Assembly (NCBI RefSeq): GCF_036588685.1
Contig: NC_086376.1
Span: 17,416,411 to 17,480,410, forward strand
Length of the DNA: 64,000 bases
Origin: Mytilus trossulus
Lineage: Eukaryota; Mollusca; Bivalvia; Mytilida; Mytilidae
Direction of reading: 5' to 3'
Shown here: positions 45,346 to 57,239 of the stretch, piece by piece
Numbering within the stretch: the stretch's first letter is position 1
How the letters are laid out: each line of letters starts with the position of its first letter
Position numbers and translations under genes: made by a program
The notes under the pieces: generated by a model
What the model was told of the DNA's origin: nothing
Databases searched by the model: none
Seen by the model: the letters and a program-made list of their open reading frames with translations, nothing else

Positions 45346-46182
45346 TATACTGGTCAACAAAAGAAACGATACACGACTTTGAAATAAAATTTATCAAAAA
45401 GTGTTAAATATAAAACAAAATGAGATACACTATTTTAAAAAGCTTTCATTTCCAATGAATGCATTTGTGATAATGAAAATCAAAACTTGTCGGAAAGTAT
45501 CTATATTCCGTGTAAAAAGATCCTAGGGTGCAAATTACTTTTGCGAAAAGTTAAATAAAAAATCGACACATAATTTTCTAAGTACTGAAAAAAAATCAAA
45601 TTTGTTAAAAAATATTCAATATGCTTATCAAGTTATGTTCATGTTGTAACTAATGGGTTGAAAGATTGGTTTTAAATTTTTTTTGGAAAAAAGGTGTTTT
45701 TTGAAATCTCAAAAAATGCATTTTTTTTTTATTTTCGTCTCAAATCAATGGTTCAGATGTGATAACAACACACAGTAAAATTGGAACCTTTCGGATTAGT
45801 TTTAAGATTGTTACCTCTTTTTGAATATCACTTTACACATATTGTCTATGGTAAATCAGTTGATAATGTATACATTTCAACAATTTCCCGTGGGGCCGAA
45901 CTTTGCTTAAAAAATGAACGAAGAAATTGTATGATTTTTAAAAACAAATTGATAACAAACACTGTCTTTACCTTCAAATGAGAGGTTAGCATCATGAGTT
46001 GGAACTTCTGTTATTAAAATAGTCGTGTTATGTAAATTTTGAAGACGTCACGAAAGCAAAAAACGGATTTATATTTCCATAATGATTAAGTATTTCTACC
46101 TTCAATATTGGTTCATTGAACAGAAACTGTATCCTTAATTTGAAAAAAAAGTCTTGTATCGTTTCTTTTGTTGACTAGTATA
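45346..46182. mobile_element. Inverted-repeat DNA transposon remnant, TA-flanked
   Basis: Ends: TACTGGTCAACAAAAGAAAC at the left (from 45348) and the reverse complement TACTAGTCAACAAAAGAAAC at the right (to 46180). The match continues through GATACANGACTT, about 30 bases in all. TA lies on both sides (45346-45347, 46181-46182). About 835 bp. The interior has only a 66-codon frame (45781-45981) without a transposase motif, so it is non-autonomous. Confidence 0.75.
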
Positions 46183-46239
46183 TCTGAGTGTCTTTATTTT
46201 CGTGATATTAACAACACTCTTACTAACTACAATATAATT

Positions 46240-46370
46240 AAAGGCACCACTGGTAGTATACCGCTGTTCGAAACTCATAAATCGATATAAAAAAACCAAT
46301 CCGGGTAACAAACTAAAACTGAGGGACACGCATCAAATATAAGAGGAAATCAACGACACAATAATACAGG
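46240..46370 (+). repeat. Dispersed repeat R5
   Basis: CACTGGTAGTATACCGCTG, CGAAACTCATAAATCG, CAATCCGGGTAACAAAC and GAGGGACACGCATCAAATA. Related fragments at 63362-63450 (+) and, reversed, 19015-19075. Confidence 0.6.
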
Positions 46371-46374
46371 GGAT

Positions 46375-47585
46375 GTGGTATGGTTGACAATAATAAACCT
46401 ATCAATTAGAAACCAATGAACGAAAATGTAAACAATTAAAGTCCAACAAATGTTTACTTGTGTGCATACAATAGTACCAAGAATGTGTTTTAGGAATAAA
46501 ACGTATAAAACAGCTCATAGGGGAGAGACTCAAACGATTTTTTTCCGCGAAAAATTGTCCCTTTTATACACTCTTTTAAAAGTAAAATTTTGAGCTTAAA
46601 TGGTATGTGACCCGCTATTTTTTTTCGATCAATCTGATTCAATTTTCTTAAAGAATAAAATAACATAAACAATACAGCACTTCTGATAAAAATTTCGAAT
46701 AGGCCCGGGCCACCTTAAAATACAATACAGATTTTTATTCCAAAATCATTTATTTAGGATAGAATGAAAGTAAGATAAATAAACATATTCATGTACACAA
46801 AATCAAGGACTTATAACTAACGTATAAAATAATAAATAATATACGTCCTTGACAAAATAGACTTAAGTAGACAATATAACCTATTCAAATCATTGTGTTT
46901 TAGATGTCTAAATACATGTCAAACATATCATGTATCAAATGACTTTAAAAAGTATTTTGAATTTCTTATGTACTGAAGAATGAAAATGTTTAAGATTTAA
47001 AAAATGTCAATGAATCGTCAATAGATATTGAAATGTTTATACAAATATATTTAATCTATGGATGTGGGGAATTTAAATGGGTGAGTATGAACATTTACTT
47101 TATTCTACGTAAAACTGTCCAAATAAAATTGCTTGATTTTAACCATCAAAAAATATTTAAAGGTACATCTTTAATATATTTCAAAAAAACATGATTAACA
47201 GATAGATATTATAGTATGTTCAACGCCTGGGCTTAAGTAACTATCGTGGTATATATGTGACGCATTTTTACAAATTCCAATTGACAATGGGAGTGGGAAA
47301 TGCTATGTGTCATGTTTAACAACAACAGCGACGTAAATATTGCATATACTACTAAAAATAGATATCGTGGTATCTGTGACGTATTTAATTGAATGTCATC
47401 GGCAGGTCGAGAAGAAAACTTCAATGTGTAATGTAAATAGACATGGCAAAATAAACAGTATGTATCCTTATGATGAGTTTATTATACTTGTTTGGGCTAG
47501 ACATGAATACAGACAGATGTGTCTCCTTCAGAATGACGAATAACGTCTGTGGTACACTACAAAAAATTTTTCTAAGACATTTAAA
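46375..47585. other. No gene seen
   Basis: AT-rich. A local word repeat (ATATCGTGGTATNTGTGACG near 47243 and 47360) suggests a small old duplication. The overlapping short frames at 47233-47636 on both strands are not convincing. Confidence 0.4.
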
Positions 47586-47589
47586 TATC

Positions 47590-47700
47590 TTTATCTTAAT
47601 GTGGTATGAGTGGTAATGATACAACTCTCTACCCAAGTCGCAATTTGCAAAAGAAAACCATTATGGCTCAAAGTAAGGTCTCGAATAGCAAGATACAAAG
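47590..47700 (-). repeat. SINE-like repeat R2, copy 4
   Basis: AATGTGGTATGAGTGGTAATG, CTCTCTACCCAAGTCGC and GGCTCAAAGTAAGGTCTCGAATAGC: a decayed R2 3' half on the minus strand. Confidence 0.6.
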
Positions 47701-47880
47701 GGCCCCTAATTTCAATCTAATATAAACAACCCAAAAACATTTAGGATCCACACAAACGAAGGGCAGATCTTGAAATAGAAAAAAAATCAAAGATCTGTTT
47801 CAGCACCAAAAATGAAAATCTCATGCATTTGCCAATATATCAAATTTTGAATTTAGAAATATTCTTAAAAAAAACCCAAC

Positions 47881-48634
47881 CATTTATGACTCTACCTTGA
47901 CAGAAGTATGTCTCATTTGAAGCAGATTGCAACAATAAGTTAAAGAAAAAAATGTTGATACAAACTTTTTGTTTACAAAGAGATACATCACTTTTCTATA
48001 AAACTGACATCGTCCAGAACCTTGGTGTATTTTAAGACAACAATCAATGGACATTTCTACGGGTATCTGTGTTCTTTTCATGCTGACCTGTTTTCTTATT
48101 CATATCATACACACATTATATAAATAGCTATCAATATTGTTAATGCCTCATTGGTTAAACGTATCGATCTTTACCATCACACTGAAAATGCGTAAATTCA
48201 CTATGAGGATAGGTCAGGAAAAAAACATTTATGACTCTACTTTGACAGAAGTATGTCTCATTTTAAGCAGATTGCAACAATAAGTTGTTTACGAAGAGAT
48301 ACATTTTTTGTACATCACTATTCTATAAAACTGACATCGTCCAGATTCTTGGTGTATTTTAAGACAACAACCAATTGACATTTCTACGGGTATCTGTGTT
48401 CTTTTCGTGCTGACCTGTTTTCTTATTCATATCATACAAACATTGTATAAATAGCTATCAATATTGTTAATGCCTCATTCTACTTTCTCTAACTAAATTA
48501 AGGAATGGTGACTAGGTTAAACGTATCGATCTTTACCATCACATTGATAATTAAAAGAGATTCATTAATACTGTCACATTTAAAAATACTGTATGTCTTA
48601 ACTTGCATGCGTAAATTCACTATGAGGATAGGTC
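47881..48634. repeat. Tandem duplication of about 345 bp
   Basis: Unit 1 starts CATTTATGACTCTACCTTGAC at 47881 and unit 2 CATTTATGACTCTACTTTGAC at 48226. Both run through CTGACATCGTCCAG, GACATTTCTACGGGTATCTG, CGTATCGATCTTTACCATCAC and end CACTATGAGGATAGGTCA. Unit 1 has lost about 90 bases that unit 2 keeps near its end. Unit 2 has a 20-base deletion near its start. Confidence 0.85.
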
Positions 48635-48639
48635 ATCTT

Positions 48640-49850
48640 TCCACTTTAGAATTTATCGTTTTTTAATACATTTCCACAAAAAAAAAATGAAGTCAGTCGT
48701 TATGGTCAATTGATTAGTATTCATAACGAATTATACGAAATAAGGCTAAAATAATTAACCAAATTATCTATAAATAAGTACATTTTCGGTAATTATAAAC
48801 AATAACTTAATGCAAATACTACCATGTATGTATACGTGTACGTCTAGACTGTATTGATCCTGTTACTGATTCTGTTTATTTTCATCATATCTGGAAGGTT
48901 CAAGTGTAAAATCTACAGCTAAAATGGCCAGTAAATAATTTGTTAAAAAAAGAGTATTTGCTTTTAATTGAAAATACATCTCAAGTCTTTGATAGTAAAT
49001 CTTAGCCGTTCAATTATTTAAGATATATTCAACATTCGTTTAATGTTGAAGTATCAAGTAACTTAAACGTAAATTTGAATATTCAGATATCATTATCTTC
49101 TTATATTTTTGAATAAACAGAAAAACATGTATGTAAAATCATAGGTACTTTATTCATAAGACTTGCACCATTGAATTTGTTCCTTTTAATTGATTTAAAT
49201 TTCATGGTGGTTTCTAAAAATTAATTATATCTGTTAAAAACGGAAAATATGAAATTATCATGTTTTAAAATGTTTTTGACCGAAAAATGTCATCTGTCAG
49301 GTGTTCCCACATATGCGGACACATCATGAACAATATTTTCAACTAATTTTAGTTCTATTTTGAATATTGCTTAAAATGAAATTTCTTTATTTCATATAGC
49401 AACTATACATCGGTTAGGCGTCCAAATTCCAAAATGGAAAAGGTTGAAAGTTTTCAATGTACGCCAGGTTCATACATACACAAATAGAAGGCGTAGATAT
49501 CTACAATTCACCCGTATGTGGATTTTTTTTGACGACTGTTATTAAAATAGGCAGCAATGATCCAATTTTAAAAGTTGCCGTCATGATAAGGTTATATTGC
49601 CGGTGTGCATATTAGCAAAGTACTCAAAATGACAAAACTAATGGAGGCTCAAGGAGATTTTGTTTATTTTGAATGCAAGAATATAATTATTTTACTGATA
49701 TACGTTCAATGTTTGACACAATATGAACAAAAACTATAAAGAAAAAACACGACAAACACTTTTGAAAATATTGTTTTCTTGAATCCTAAATCCGGGGCAA
49801 AGCTTATGTCCTAGTGATGTGATATGTTGTTTATTTTGAATGTCAGTGTT
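48640..49850. other. No gene seen
   Basis: AT-rich with no supportable feature. Confidence 0.45.
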
Positions 49851-50345
49851 TTTACACTGAAAGTACACACATTGCGTCATAAGGAAGGAATTTTAAACAA
49901 TGACAATCATAAAAAAACCACCAAACAAACAAAAAGCAATATAAATTATTAGGAAATGTTGAAATCTAAAACAGACAAACAAATTAGCACTATACTACGA
50001 AATCAGCAGGTGATAGTTAAAATATGACAGAATAAAAGTAGAGGTAACCTTAAGCAATCGTTTTAAATAATTGGATGGTGTTTTGATGGTCCGCTGGAAT
50101 CAACTACGAATATGACAGACTAAAAGTAGGAATAACCTTGAGCAATTATCAGTGGTTAATATATGTTTATCTACGGTCTGCTGAAGGTTAATAACAAATT
50201 TAACAGACTTTCTGTAGGATTTACCTAATGCAAATAATAATTAAAGCATATGTTAATGTTTGCTTTGCTGAAGCCAAATATCAACTAAGACAATGCATTA
50301 TGATGCTTGCCATTAATGTAACAGTTACCATTTCAATTAAACATT
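49850..50345 (+). repeat. Dispersed repeat R6, copy 1
   Basis: CACTGAAAGTACACACATTG, GCGTCATAAGGAAGGAAT, ACAGACAAACAAATTAGCAC, AATCAGCAGGTGATAGTTAA, then a GACAGACTAAAAGTAGGAATAA block repeated within (50026 and 50112). Matches 58240-58720, and the reverse of part lies at 53990-54110. Confidence 0.7.
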
Positions 50346-50349
50346 AAGA

Positions 50350-51525
50350 GATGCAATAATAAGAATAAGCATACACTCTAATATTAACAACCATCAGTGA
50401 ATTTCGATTAACAATATGTTACGGGAAATCTCAACCCATACTATCATATTTTGTTATAAGTGAACAAGTCAAATATCATCAATTGTTTAAAAAGAATAAT
50501 TTAAAAGTAAGAAATCCAGATTGATCTCACCTTAACTGTTTCTCAATAGGAATTATAACATCTAAAATTTTGCAAACATATACCAGCATTTCTTGGCTAA
50601 TAAAAAAAAATAAATTTATACATCTAAACTTCAACAGTAAATGACAATTTTAATTTTCAGTTGTAATCTAAGGGGGAATTTTTATTAGACTGAGTGTCAC
50701 AGTATTTTGTCCCTACAGAACTGCATGATGCTTACATTCTTTTGTTTAACACACCCATGTACGACTGACAGAAATCAAGCATAAATTATTTATGTTTTGT
50801 ACATTTTCCTGTTGAAAATTCGATTATGCTGAATATAAGTGGATGCATTGTCTGTTGATGGTAAATAACATATTTAGGAAGTAATTTTGATGCAGACCTC
50901 CCGTTTGACAGTTAATATATCAAATGAATATCAAAAGATACACATGTACAAATTAAATTTTCACTACAATTATAAATTTGAATATATAATACATTTTGAC
51001 CTATAGTTATCCAAATAAGCAAATTTTTTAAGAGTGAATCAGCCAAATGTAATCAAAGTCTTAGATTTTAGAATGTCAAATTATTAAGAGCTATCTGCCT
51101 TATCTATATATATGCTAACAACAGTGACACATCTGTTGGGAACAGATACTAAAACGAACTGAAGAAATGCGCAAAATAAAATTTGCATCAACCACAAGTA
51201 AACAGTTCTGTCTACACTTAAATAGCAAACTGAAAACATTTTGCAAATTCAACAAATGTCAATATACTTTCCCATTGACCAAACAAACAACAGTGTTGGG
51301 AATGACCCTATGTAACATGAACCTTATACAGAAGTGCTTACAATAAATAAGTTCTCCTTAGACAATTATATGCTCAAGTAAATCAAATGAATCTACCATC
51401 ACATGTCTTCTTCTAAGAATACAGCAAATCGAGTCTACATACCTTTTGAGTATTCACACGTAATCAACTGTTTTGAAAATTATTGACCGCTTCAACCATA
51501 ACTTCATGTAATATGATGCAGGCAT
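50350..51525. other. No gene seen
   Basis: AT-rich, no supportable feature. Confidence 0.45.
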
Positions 51526-51529
51526 TACC

Positions 51530-52005
51530 TGTGAATGGGGACGAAGCCTGTATGCATTATTTTTTTTAAAACTTACATATTTCTTAAAAAAAAGAAACGG
51601 AAATACCGTAACGTTTCCGATTTCGGTTCTGTTGTTAGGGATTTAACTTGTGACGTTATTTAAGTTATGACGTCATGTTCAATGTGAACAAAGATACGCA
51701 TATCCACCAGGTAACGTTAATTTATATCAAAGACAAATAATTATCAAAATTGAATATTGGTATTGACACTATTGTGTTCCTTGAGTTCATATATTGTACT
51801 AGACTACACAAATTCTCACGACAACGAGACCGCAAAAGGAAGTAGATTTCTGCGTTCTGCGCAATCCGGAAATTAAAAAATGCGACAAAAAAATATTTGA
51901 ACGATTTTGAGTTCATTAGTACAATGCAAAATTCGGGGAAATTTTCCCGATTTTGTTTTTATATTATTGATTTTTCTACTGTTATTGAGGACTTCATCCC
52001 CATAT
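51530..52005. repeat. Possible element with inverted GGGGACGAAG ends
   Basis: The left word GAATGGGGACGAAG (51533) is mirrored by CTTCATCCCCAT (51992). The interior includes a perfect TGACGTCA at 51668-51675 and a second TGACGT at 51651. The inverted match is short, so the element boundary is tentative. I associate the GTGACGTTATTTAAG... context with mussel repeats. Confidence 0.35.
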
Positions 52006-52361
52006 TAGAAATATGAACTCATCGTAAATTCAGATTAATTTTGCGTCAGCAAATCTGTCAAAACTACACTTCTGGCTTTTTTATTAGTCACCATTTACCA
52101 AAGTTAATTCAAAATCAAATACGAGTACTACCGCTAAACGCTATATTCAAAATAAAAAAAAACCCAGACTCAATGTATTTGTTCGACAAATGTATCGAAA
52201 TGATGCATTGAAAAAATATAAATAGTATATCAAACTAATACGGCAAAGCTATGAAACCTAAGAAGCCAACTGAGTTTTTATTAATTGACTTTTTTACATC
52301 ATAATCATTGTTGAATGTTTTTATTTATTTAATATATAGTATAATTATCTTTTGATGGGAA

Positions 52362-53541
52362 ATCGAAAGAAAATATCACATACATGATACACAATGTTCA
52401 AAATAGAGTAATACGTTATTTCTTAGGAGTACATCGCTTTGCACCCTTGTTGGCGATTTATGGTGATATCGGATGACTACCTTGTCACTACCGACATTAC
52501 ATTAACATGCTCCGTCTTTGGAATAGACTTATAACGTTCGACGATTAGCGAATTACAAAATTTGCTTTCGAATTTGATTATGAGCGATGCCGAAACAATT
52601 GGTGCTTTGATTTTAAAGACATCCTTATTAAACTTGATTAAGTCAGCCATTTTGAAGGTAAGGAAATCATCGATATGTCGTTATTCGACTTACGATTGCA
52701 AGGCTTCTACCTATCTATGTGGAAAAAGGCACATACTTAAAGTTTCCAAGCTTAGAACGTACGTTAAACTGAAAACAATGGTTGAACAAGAATCATGCAT
52801 TAAACTGAATCCCAGCAAATCGTAACGATCGTGCGTAGCACAATTACGGTGTGGAATTCTACCACTAAGAATAGAGACTGGAAGGTACATCTGTGAACAA
52901 CGAGAGGAACGCATTTGTAATGTTTGTACCGAAAACAACATCGAAGACGATTTACATTTTATTCTTGACTGTTTGCTCTTTACTGAACTTAGAAATGAAC
53001 ATTTCAAAGACATTATATCTGATGTCAACTACTTGCAAATGAGAGAGCAATGATGAAAAACTTTATCATATCTTCTTCAACTTTCCACGAAAAACTGCCA
53101 AATATCTGGTGGACGCAATTAGGAAATGACGTCAAGTTGTATTAGGACAAATTTAATTAATTATCGAAAACTTTAATTTATTGATGATTATAAATGGTAA
53201 CTTCATGGTCAGTCTGAATATTTCCAGTTTCTTTATTATAAATATTAATTAATTATGCATTCAACTGGAAATTTACTAAATCGATCTTCTATATAACAAA
53301 TTATTTTATTTCTCTTTTATACATTGTTATTTAAGTTTGAATTTTTCACTATTAATCAACTATTTTGAATTTAGCTTAATTTTTCCTTTTCATTATTTTG
53401 TTTGAAATCCGTAATAAAATATACGTTTTATGATTTGAAAGTGACTTATAGACCCAATGGGTCGGGTTTATTTTATTGTGTATATAATATATTGTACTTT
53501 ACTGAAATGTGATTACACATGTCACTATAATAAAAAAAAAA
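52362..53541 (+). pseudogene. 3' end of a non-LTR retrotransposon
   Basis: Frames broken by stops read, in order: VQNRVIRYFLGVHRFAPLLA (about 52395-52450), HYINMLRLWNRLI (52495-52535), SLFDLRLQGFYLSMWKKA (52680-52735) and CGILPL-like sequence near 52850. Then RICNVCTENNIEDDLHFILD-C from 52910 (C-x2-C, H, C zinc-knuckle-like spacing) and KLYHIFFNFPRKTAKYLVDAI near 53060-53120. A 400-base 3' untranslated region follows, ending in an A-run at 53531-53540. The layout (post-polymerase region, zinc knuckle near the C-terminus, A-tail) fits a 5'-truncated non-LTR element; the clade is not determined. It is inactive because of internal stops. Confidence 0.7.
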
Positions 53542-53989
53542 TGTATGGCCTGGATTATTCACTAGTGAACGAAACTTAGTAATGTTGAAATGAACAGCTC
53601 TGAAAGACTGAACTAAACTATAAATTGTTTTTATTTTTCGGTAAATTTGTACACTTATTTTCTGCGATTACTTCAGTACTGTTCAAACAATTTGATTGCA
53701 GTACATTGAGATATTCAGTCGTCGTTCAGATTGATTAGTAGTTGTTATTTACCTCTAAAGATCAACAAATTACTGTATAAAAAGGTATTGAACAGTATGG
53801 AATAGACTGCTTCACAATTTTATAAACCGTACCGAATTCAAAGCAGTCGGTAGATTATCAAATTGAGTAAAAGACTGATAATGCATTAATAATTCATATT
53901 TGGCTTTCACATGATATTTTGATCAAAATAAACGTTTCAGATTTCAATTTGTTTAATAGTGATCAAATCTTGTATAAGTTGTTTTTTGC

Positions 53990-54115
53990 CTTCAGCGGAG
54001 AATAATTAAAATATTAAAACTTGTCAAATCGACTGAGGTTATTTGTTCTTTTAGTCTGTCACATCTTGACTTATCACCTGCTGATTTCGTTATATATTAC
54101 TAATTTGTTTGTTTG
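53990..54115 (-). repeat. R6 fragment
   Basis: GGTTATTTGTTCTTTTAGTCTGTC and CTTATCACCTGCTGATTTCG with ACTAATTTGTTTGTTTG are complements of R6 words at 49975-50130. Confidence 0.6.
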
Positions 54116-54534
54116 TTTCAAATATTAACATTTTACTGAAATTTCTATTTATTTTATTTTTGTTATTGTTTTTTTTTTTGCCTTTTCATTTTGGGTCAAC
54201 GTGTGTGATCTCATTGTCGAAAAAATACAATATTTCAATTTTCAAATAAACCAAGTTTCATTGCAGTAGTTTATCGGATATTATCATTGGTCGGGATTTA
54301 GGATTTAAAAAAAATCTATTTTCAAAATCTTAGCTCGAGGTTTTCTTTTATTATTCTCTGGAAAATATGCATATTGAGATATTGAATTATTGCCATTGAG
54401 GTAGCTATCCGCTGTTTCTCCTCTATCGTTTTCCTCTCTTGTTAGTAAGAATTTAAACATACGCGTAAATTGTATTTGAGGAACACGCTATATTTGATAT
54501 ATGATATCAATATCACTTACAAAATTTTAAATGT

Positions 54535-54680
54535 ATAAGAAGATGTAATATCAGTGTTAATGAGACAGCTTTCCATCCCTGTCATAATAAGTAAAATCAA
54601 ATTAGCGCAGGTAAAAGTACGGTCTTTAACATGGAGCCTAGGCCCACCCGAACAGCCAGCTCTAAAGGCCTTGAAATAAC
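54535..54680 (-). repeat. SINE-like repeat R2, copy 5
   Basis: TATAAGAAGATGTAATATCAG, TAATGAGACAGCTTTCCATCC, AAAAGTACGGTCTTTAACATGG and CCCACCCGAACAGCCAGC. Confidence 0.65.
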
Positions 54681-54729
54681 TAGTTTAAAACGACTATTTT
54701 ATCGATAAATGAGTAACTTTTTGTTAATT

Positions 54730-55795
54730 AAAAACAATTTTTACAGCAAATTCCAACGAGTATGAAGCTTCGTGTAGATTCTTTGGTTAGCTTCCTTGCT
54801 AGCTCAACCATGTAATTATTATAAGGTAAGGTAAACAAGCCTATGGGTGGAATCAATAGTTTAATATAGAACCAATCAGAACTAGTGACAGAATAGAAAC
54901 ATTGTAAAACTAGTTTTACAAGTCAGTTTAAAAATAAGTTTTCAAGCTAAATTTAAAATTTATTGATAATTATAATCTTTTTCACAAGCATGCTGTAGGT
55001 GTGTTTGATTTGACAATTCTATTTCAATCAATCACTCGGTTCATTTATAAATCCAGTTATGTCTATAAGTACTTTACTATTGTACATTCACTACGTAAAT
55101 ATACGGTTTATGACCCCTTCTGCCTTAGAATTTCAAATTTTTCAAACTGCAATAGTATAAAAACAGCAAGGTTAATGAATTATAGAGACGGGCCATTTTG
55201 TACATATACAAGGGGGAAACTTCGAGCAAGCATTATTCTTTATTGTTTTATTGCATTTAAAAGTGTTTTGTTTTTGGCAAATAAACTAAGATTTTTGTAG
55301 AAAATCCACAGATATTTTTGTTATACAATTTTAAGCATAGATTTCTCACTTGATTTTCTATATGATGTGCTAGCGTTTATTACATTTACAAAAAGTCATA
55401 AAAGTCGAGCGCACCCTAGGAGGTGTACTTGAATTGGTCATATTTATATTTGTTTAAACCAAAATCTAAATTTATAAACTTGATTTTAGGATCATCCTTG
55501 AACAAAGTATAAACCGTAACTTCGTTTTGTAATACAAAGAAATTTTTTATTCAATCAAAAACTATAAAAAATGAAATTTAATTTGCAAAGTTGTTTATTA
55601 GTAAACCTGTTTGTATGAAACATACATATTATAAACAGGCCATTTATATGAGTGTTTTCCTTGGATGATAATTTGGTACTATGCTCCTCCCTATTTTAAG
55701 GTAATAATCACTTCATGGTTGAGCTAACAAGGAAGCTAACCAAAGAACCTACCCGTACATGTAGCTTCATACTCGCTGAAATTTGCTGTAACTGC
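54730..55795. mobile_element. Foldback element
   Basis: The left arm 54735-54830 (ACAGCAAATTCCAACGAGTATG, then TTCTTTGGTTAGCTTCC and AGCTCAACCATG) is the inverse of 55695-55795 (CATGGTTGAGCTAAC, GGAAGCTAACCAAAGAA, CTTCATACTCGCTGAAATTTG). The arms are about 95 bases and the loop about 860. The 99-codon frame at 55001-55300 starts at GTG and lacks recognisable motifs. Confidence 0.65.
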
Positions 55796-55874
55796 GATTA
55801 CAATGTATGTTTACGTGTACATTCATACTGTATAATCATAACTATTTATACGGTTTATGATTTTGTTGATATTT

Positions 55875-56030
55875 GTAGGACTCTAAAGTACGATGGTATA
55901 CTAAAGTGCGATGGTCACGCTAAAGTGCAATGGTCTACGCTAACTACGATGGTGTCTCACGCTAAAGTGCGAGGGTTGTTTGTTCGATAAAGTAAGATGG
56001 CGAATCACGCTTAAGTGCGATGGTTCAAAG
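55875..56030 (+). repeat. Minisatellite CGCTAAAGTGCGATGGT
   Basis: About seven decayed units, for example CTAAAGTACGATGGT, CTAAAGTGCGATGGTCACG, CTAAAGTGCAATGGTCTACG and CTTAAGTGCGATGGTT. It lies just upstream of the Penelope-like copy 3 end. An inverted array of the same unit is at 57930-58045. Confidence 0.8.
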
Positions 56031-56094
56031 GGTGAGATTCGAAGTATTAAAACATTAAGGTTTAAAAAGTCTCTATTCATAATCTACTATTCTA

Positions 56095-57235
56095 AGGTTT
56101 AAAAGAGGGACGAAAGATACCAAAGGGACAGTCAAACTCATAAATCTAAAACAAACTGACAACGCCATGGCTAAAAATGAAAAAGACAAACAGAAAAACA
56201 ATAGTACACATGACACAACATAGAAAACTAAAGAATAAACAACACGAACCCCACCAAAAACTAGGGGTGATCTCAGATGCTCCGGAAGGGTAAGCAGATC
56301 CTGCTCCACATGCGGCACCCGTCGTGTTGCTTATGTGATTACAAATCCGGTAAATAGTCTAATTCGGTAGGTCAAATTCATGAAAGGGAAGGGGATTGTA
56401 GTTACGACGTGAGGAACATATCCGATATCATTTGTGAAATGGTTATTCCATAACGGTCAACCAACTCGTGATGGCGTCCGTAAAATTTACGAAGGGATGA
56501 TTTCAACTTCACCATTTGGAACTCTTGATTTAATAGCTTCCTTGTGAGCAGTAACCCTCTATCAAGAAAATCATGATAGGAAATGCAAGCACGGGAATAT
56601 CGTATCAATTGGGAGATATATACCCCGTATGCAGGTGCTGCTGGAATGTTGCTACTTAGAAATGGAAAGTTCACAATTGGAAAGCTGAAATCATCTCTGT
56701 TGTCGTAAAGTTTTGTCTTCAACCGACCCTCATTGTCAATTTCTAGATGTAAGTCAAGATATAAATCTGACTTAACTGTATCTGTAGTATCCTTTATCTC
56801 CAATTCGATGGGATAGATGCGTTCCACATAGTCACCAAATTTTGAATTGTTTAGTGAAAGAACGTCATCTATATAGCGGAAAGTAGAGTTAAAGGATATT
56901 GCTAACTTCTTATCTTTCTTCCTAAGAAGTTCCTGCATGAAGTCAGCCTCATAATAATAAAGAAACAAGTCAGCAAGTAGAGGGGCACAGTTTGTTCCCA
57001 TTGGGATGCCGACAGTCTGTTGAAAAACACGTCCTCCGAACGTAACAAATATGTTGTCAATCAAGAAATCAAGCATCTTGATAATATCGGTTTCAGAGAA
57101 TTTTTTGTTTGAATCAGAGTGATTCTTTACAAAGTAGGATTTATCCCTCCCTAAGACAAGATACTTGTATCTACGTTGGCCATTCTTTTTTATGAAGCAA
57201 AGTAATACCAACTCTTTTAATTTGTCTTTAACATT
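56095..57235 (-). mobile_element. Penelope-like element, 5'-truncated (copy 3)
   Basis: The best-preserved copy. On the minus strand it starts at about 57235 (GACAAATTAAAAGAGTTGG, where homology with copies 1 and 2 begins), carries the open frame 57211-56402, then the 3' module with GAGCAGGATCTGCTTACC, CCGGAGCATCTGAGATC, TTTTTGGTGGGG and TTTCGTCCCTCTTTTA, ending at about 56095. This copy defines the module order used to recognise the solo fragments elsewhere. Confidence 0.8.
56402..57211 (-). CDS. Reverse-transcriptase C-terminal two-thirds (open, 269 codons)
   Basis: An uninterrupted frame encoding part of a reverse transcriptase, the enzyme that copies element RNA into DNA. Motifs: residues 61-84 with FQQTVGIPMGTNCAPLLAD (template-grip region), YIDDV at 113-117 (catalytic aspartates), DLYLDLHLEID at 149-159, and a basic C-terminal part (KLKSSLRKFYGRHHELVDR at 235-253). 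The first listed codon is TTG, so it is not a real start. The frame stays open for about 60 bases upstream, but homology to other copies ends near 57235, so the N-terminal motifs (WIPELHK and earlier) are missing. No GIY-YIG endonuclease domain is recognisable downstream. Openness suggests recent insertion. Penelope-like assignment is an inference. Confidence 0.7.
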   Translation of the reverse strand: MVLLCFIKKNGQRRYKYLVLGRDKSYFVKNHSDSNKKFSETDIIKMLDFLIDNIFVTFGGRVFQQTVGIPMGTNCAPLLADLFLYYYEADFMQELLRKKDKKLAISFNSTFRYIDDVLSLNNSKFGDYVERIYPIELEIKDTTDTVKSDLYLDLHLEIDNEGRLKTKLYDNRDDFSFPIVNFPFLSSNIPAAPAYGVYISQLIRYSRACISYHDFLDRGLLLTRKLLNQEFQMVKLKSSLRKFYGRHHELVDRYGITISQMISDMFLTS

Positions 57236-57239
57236 TACA

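Noticed and set aside
52711-53028. 105-codon minus-strand frame
   Set aside because: Antisense to the non-LTR retrotransposon remnant that reads on the plus strand.
55001-55300. 99-codon frame inside the foldback element
   Set aside because: It starts at GTG, shows no recognisable motif, and lies in a non-autonomous element loop.
55875-56030. CRISPR-like array
   Set aside because: Units are short, adjacent and degenerate without unique spacers, in a eukaryotic context. It is a minisatellite.
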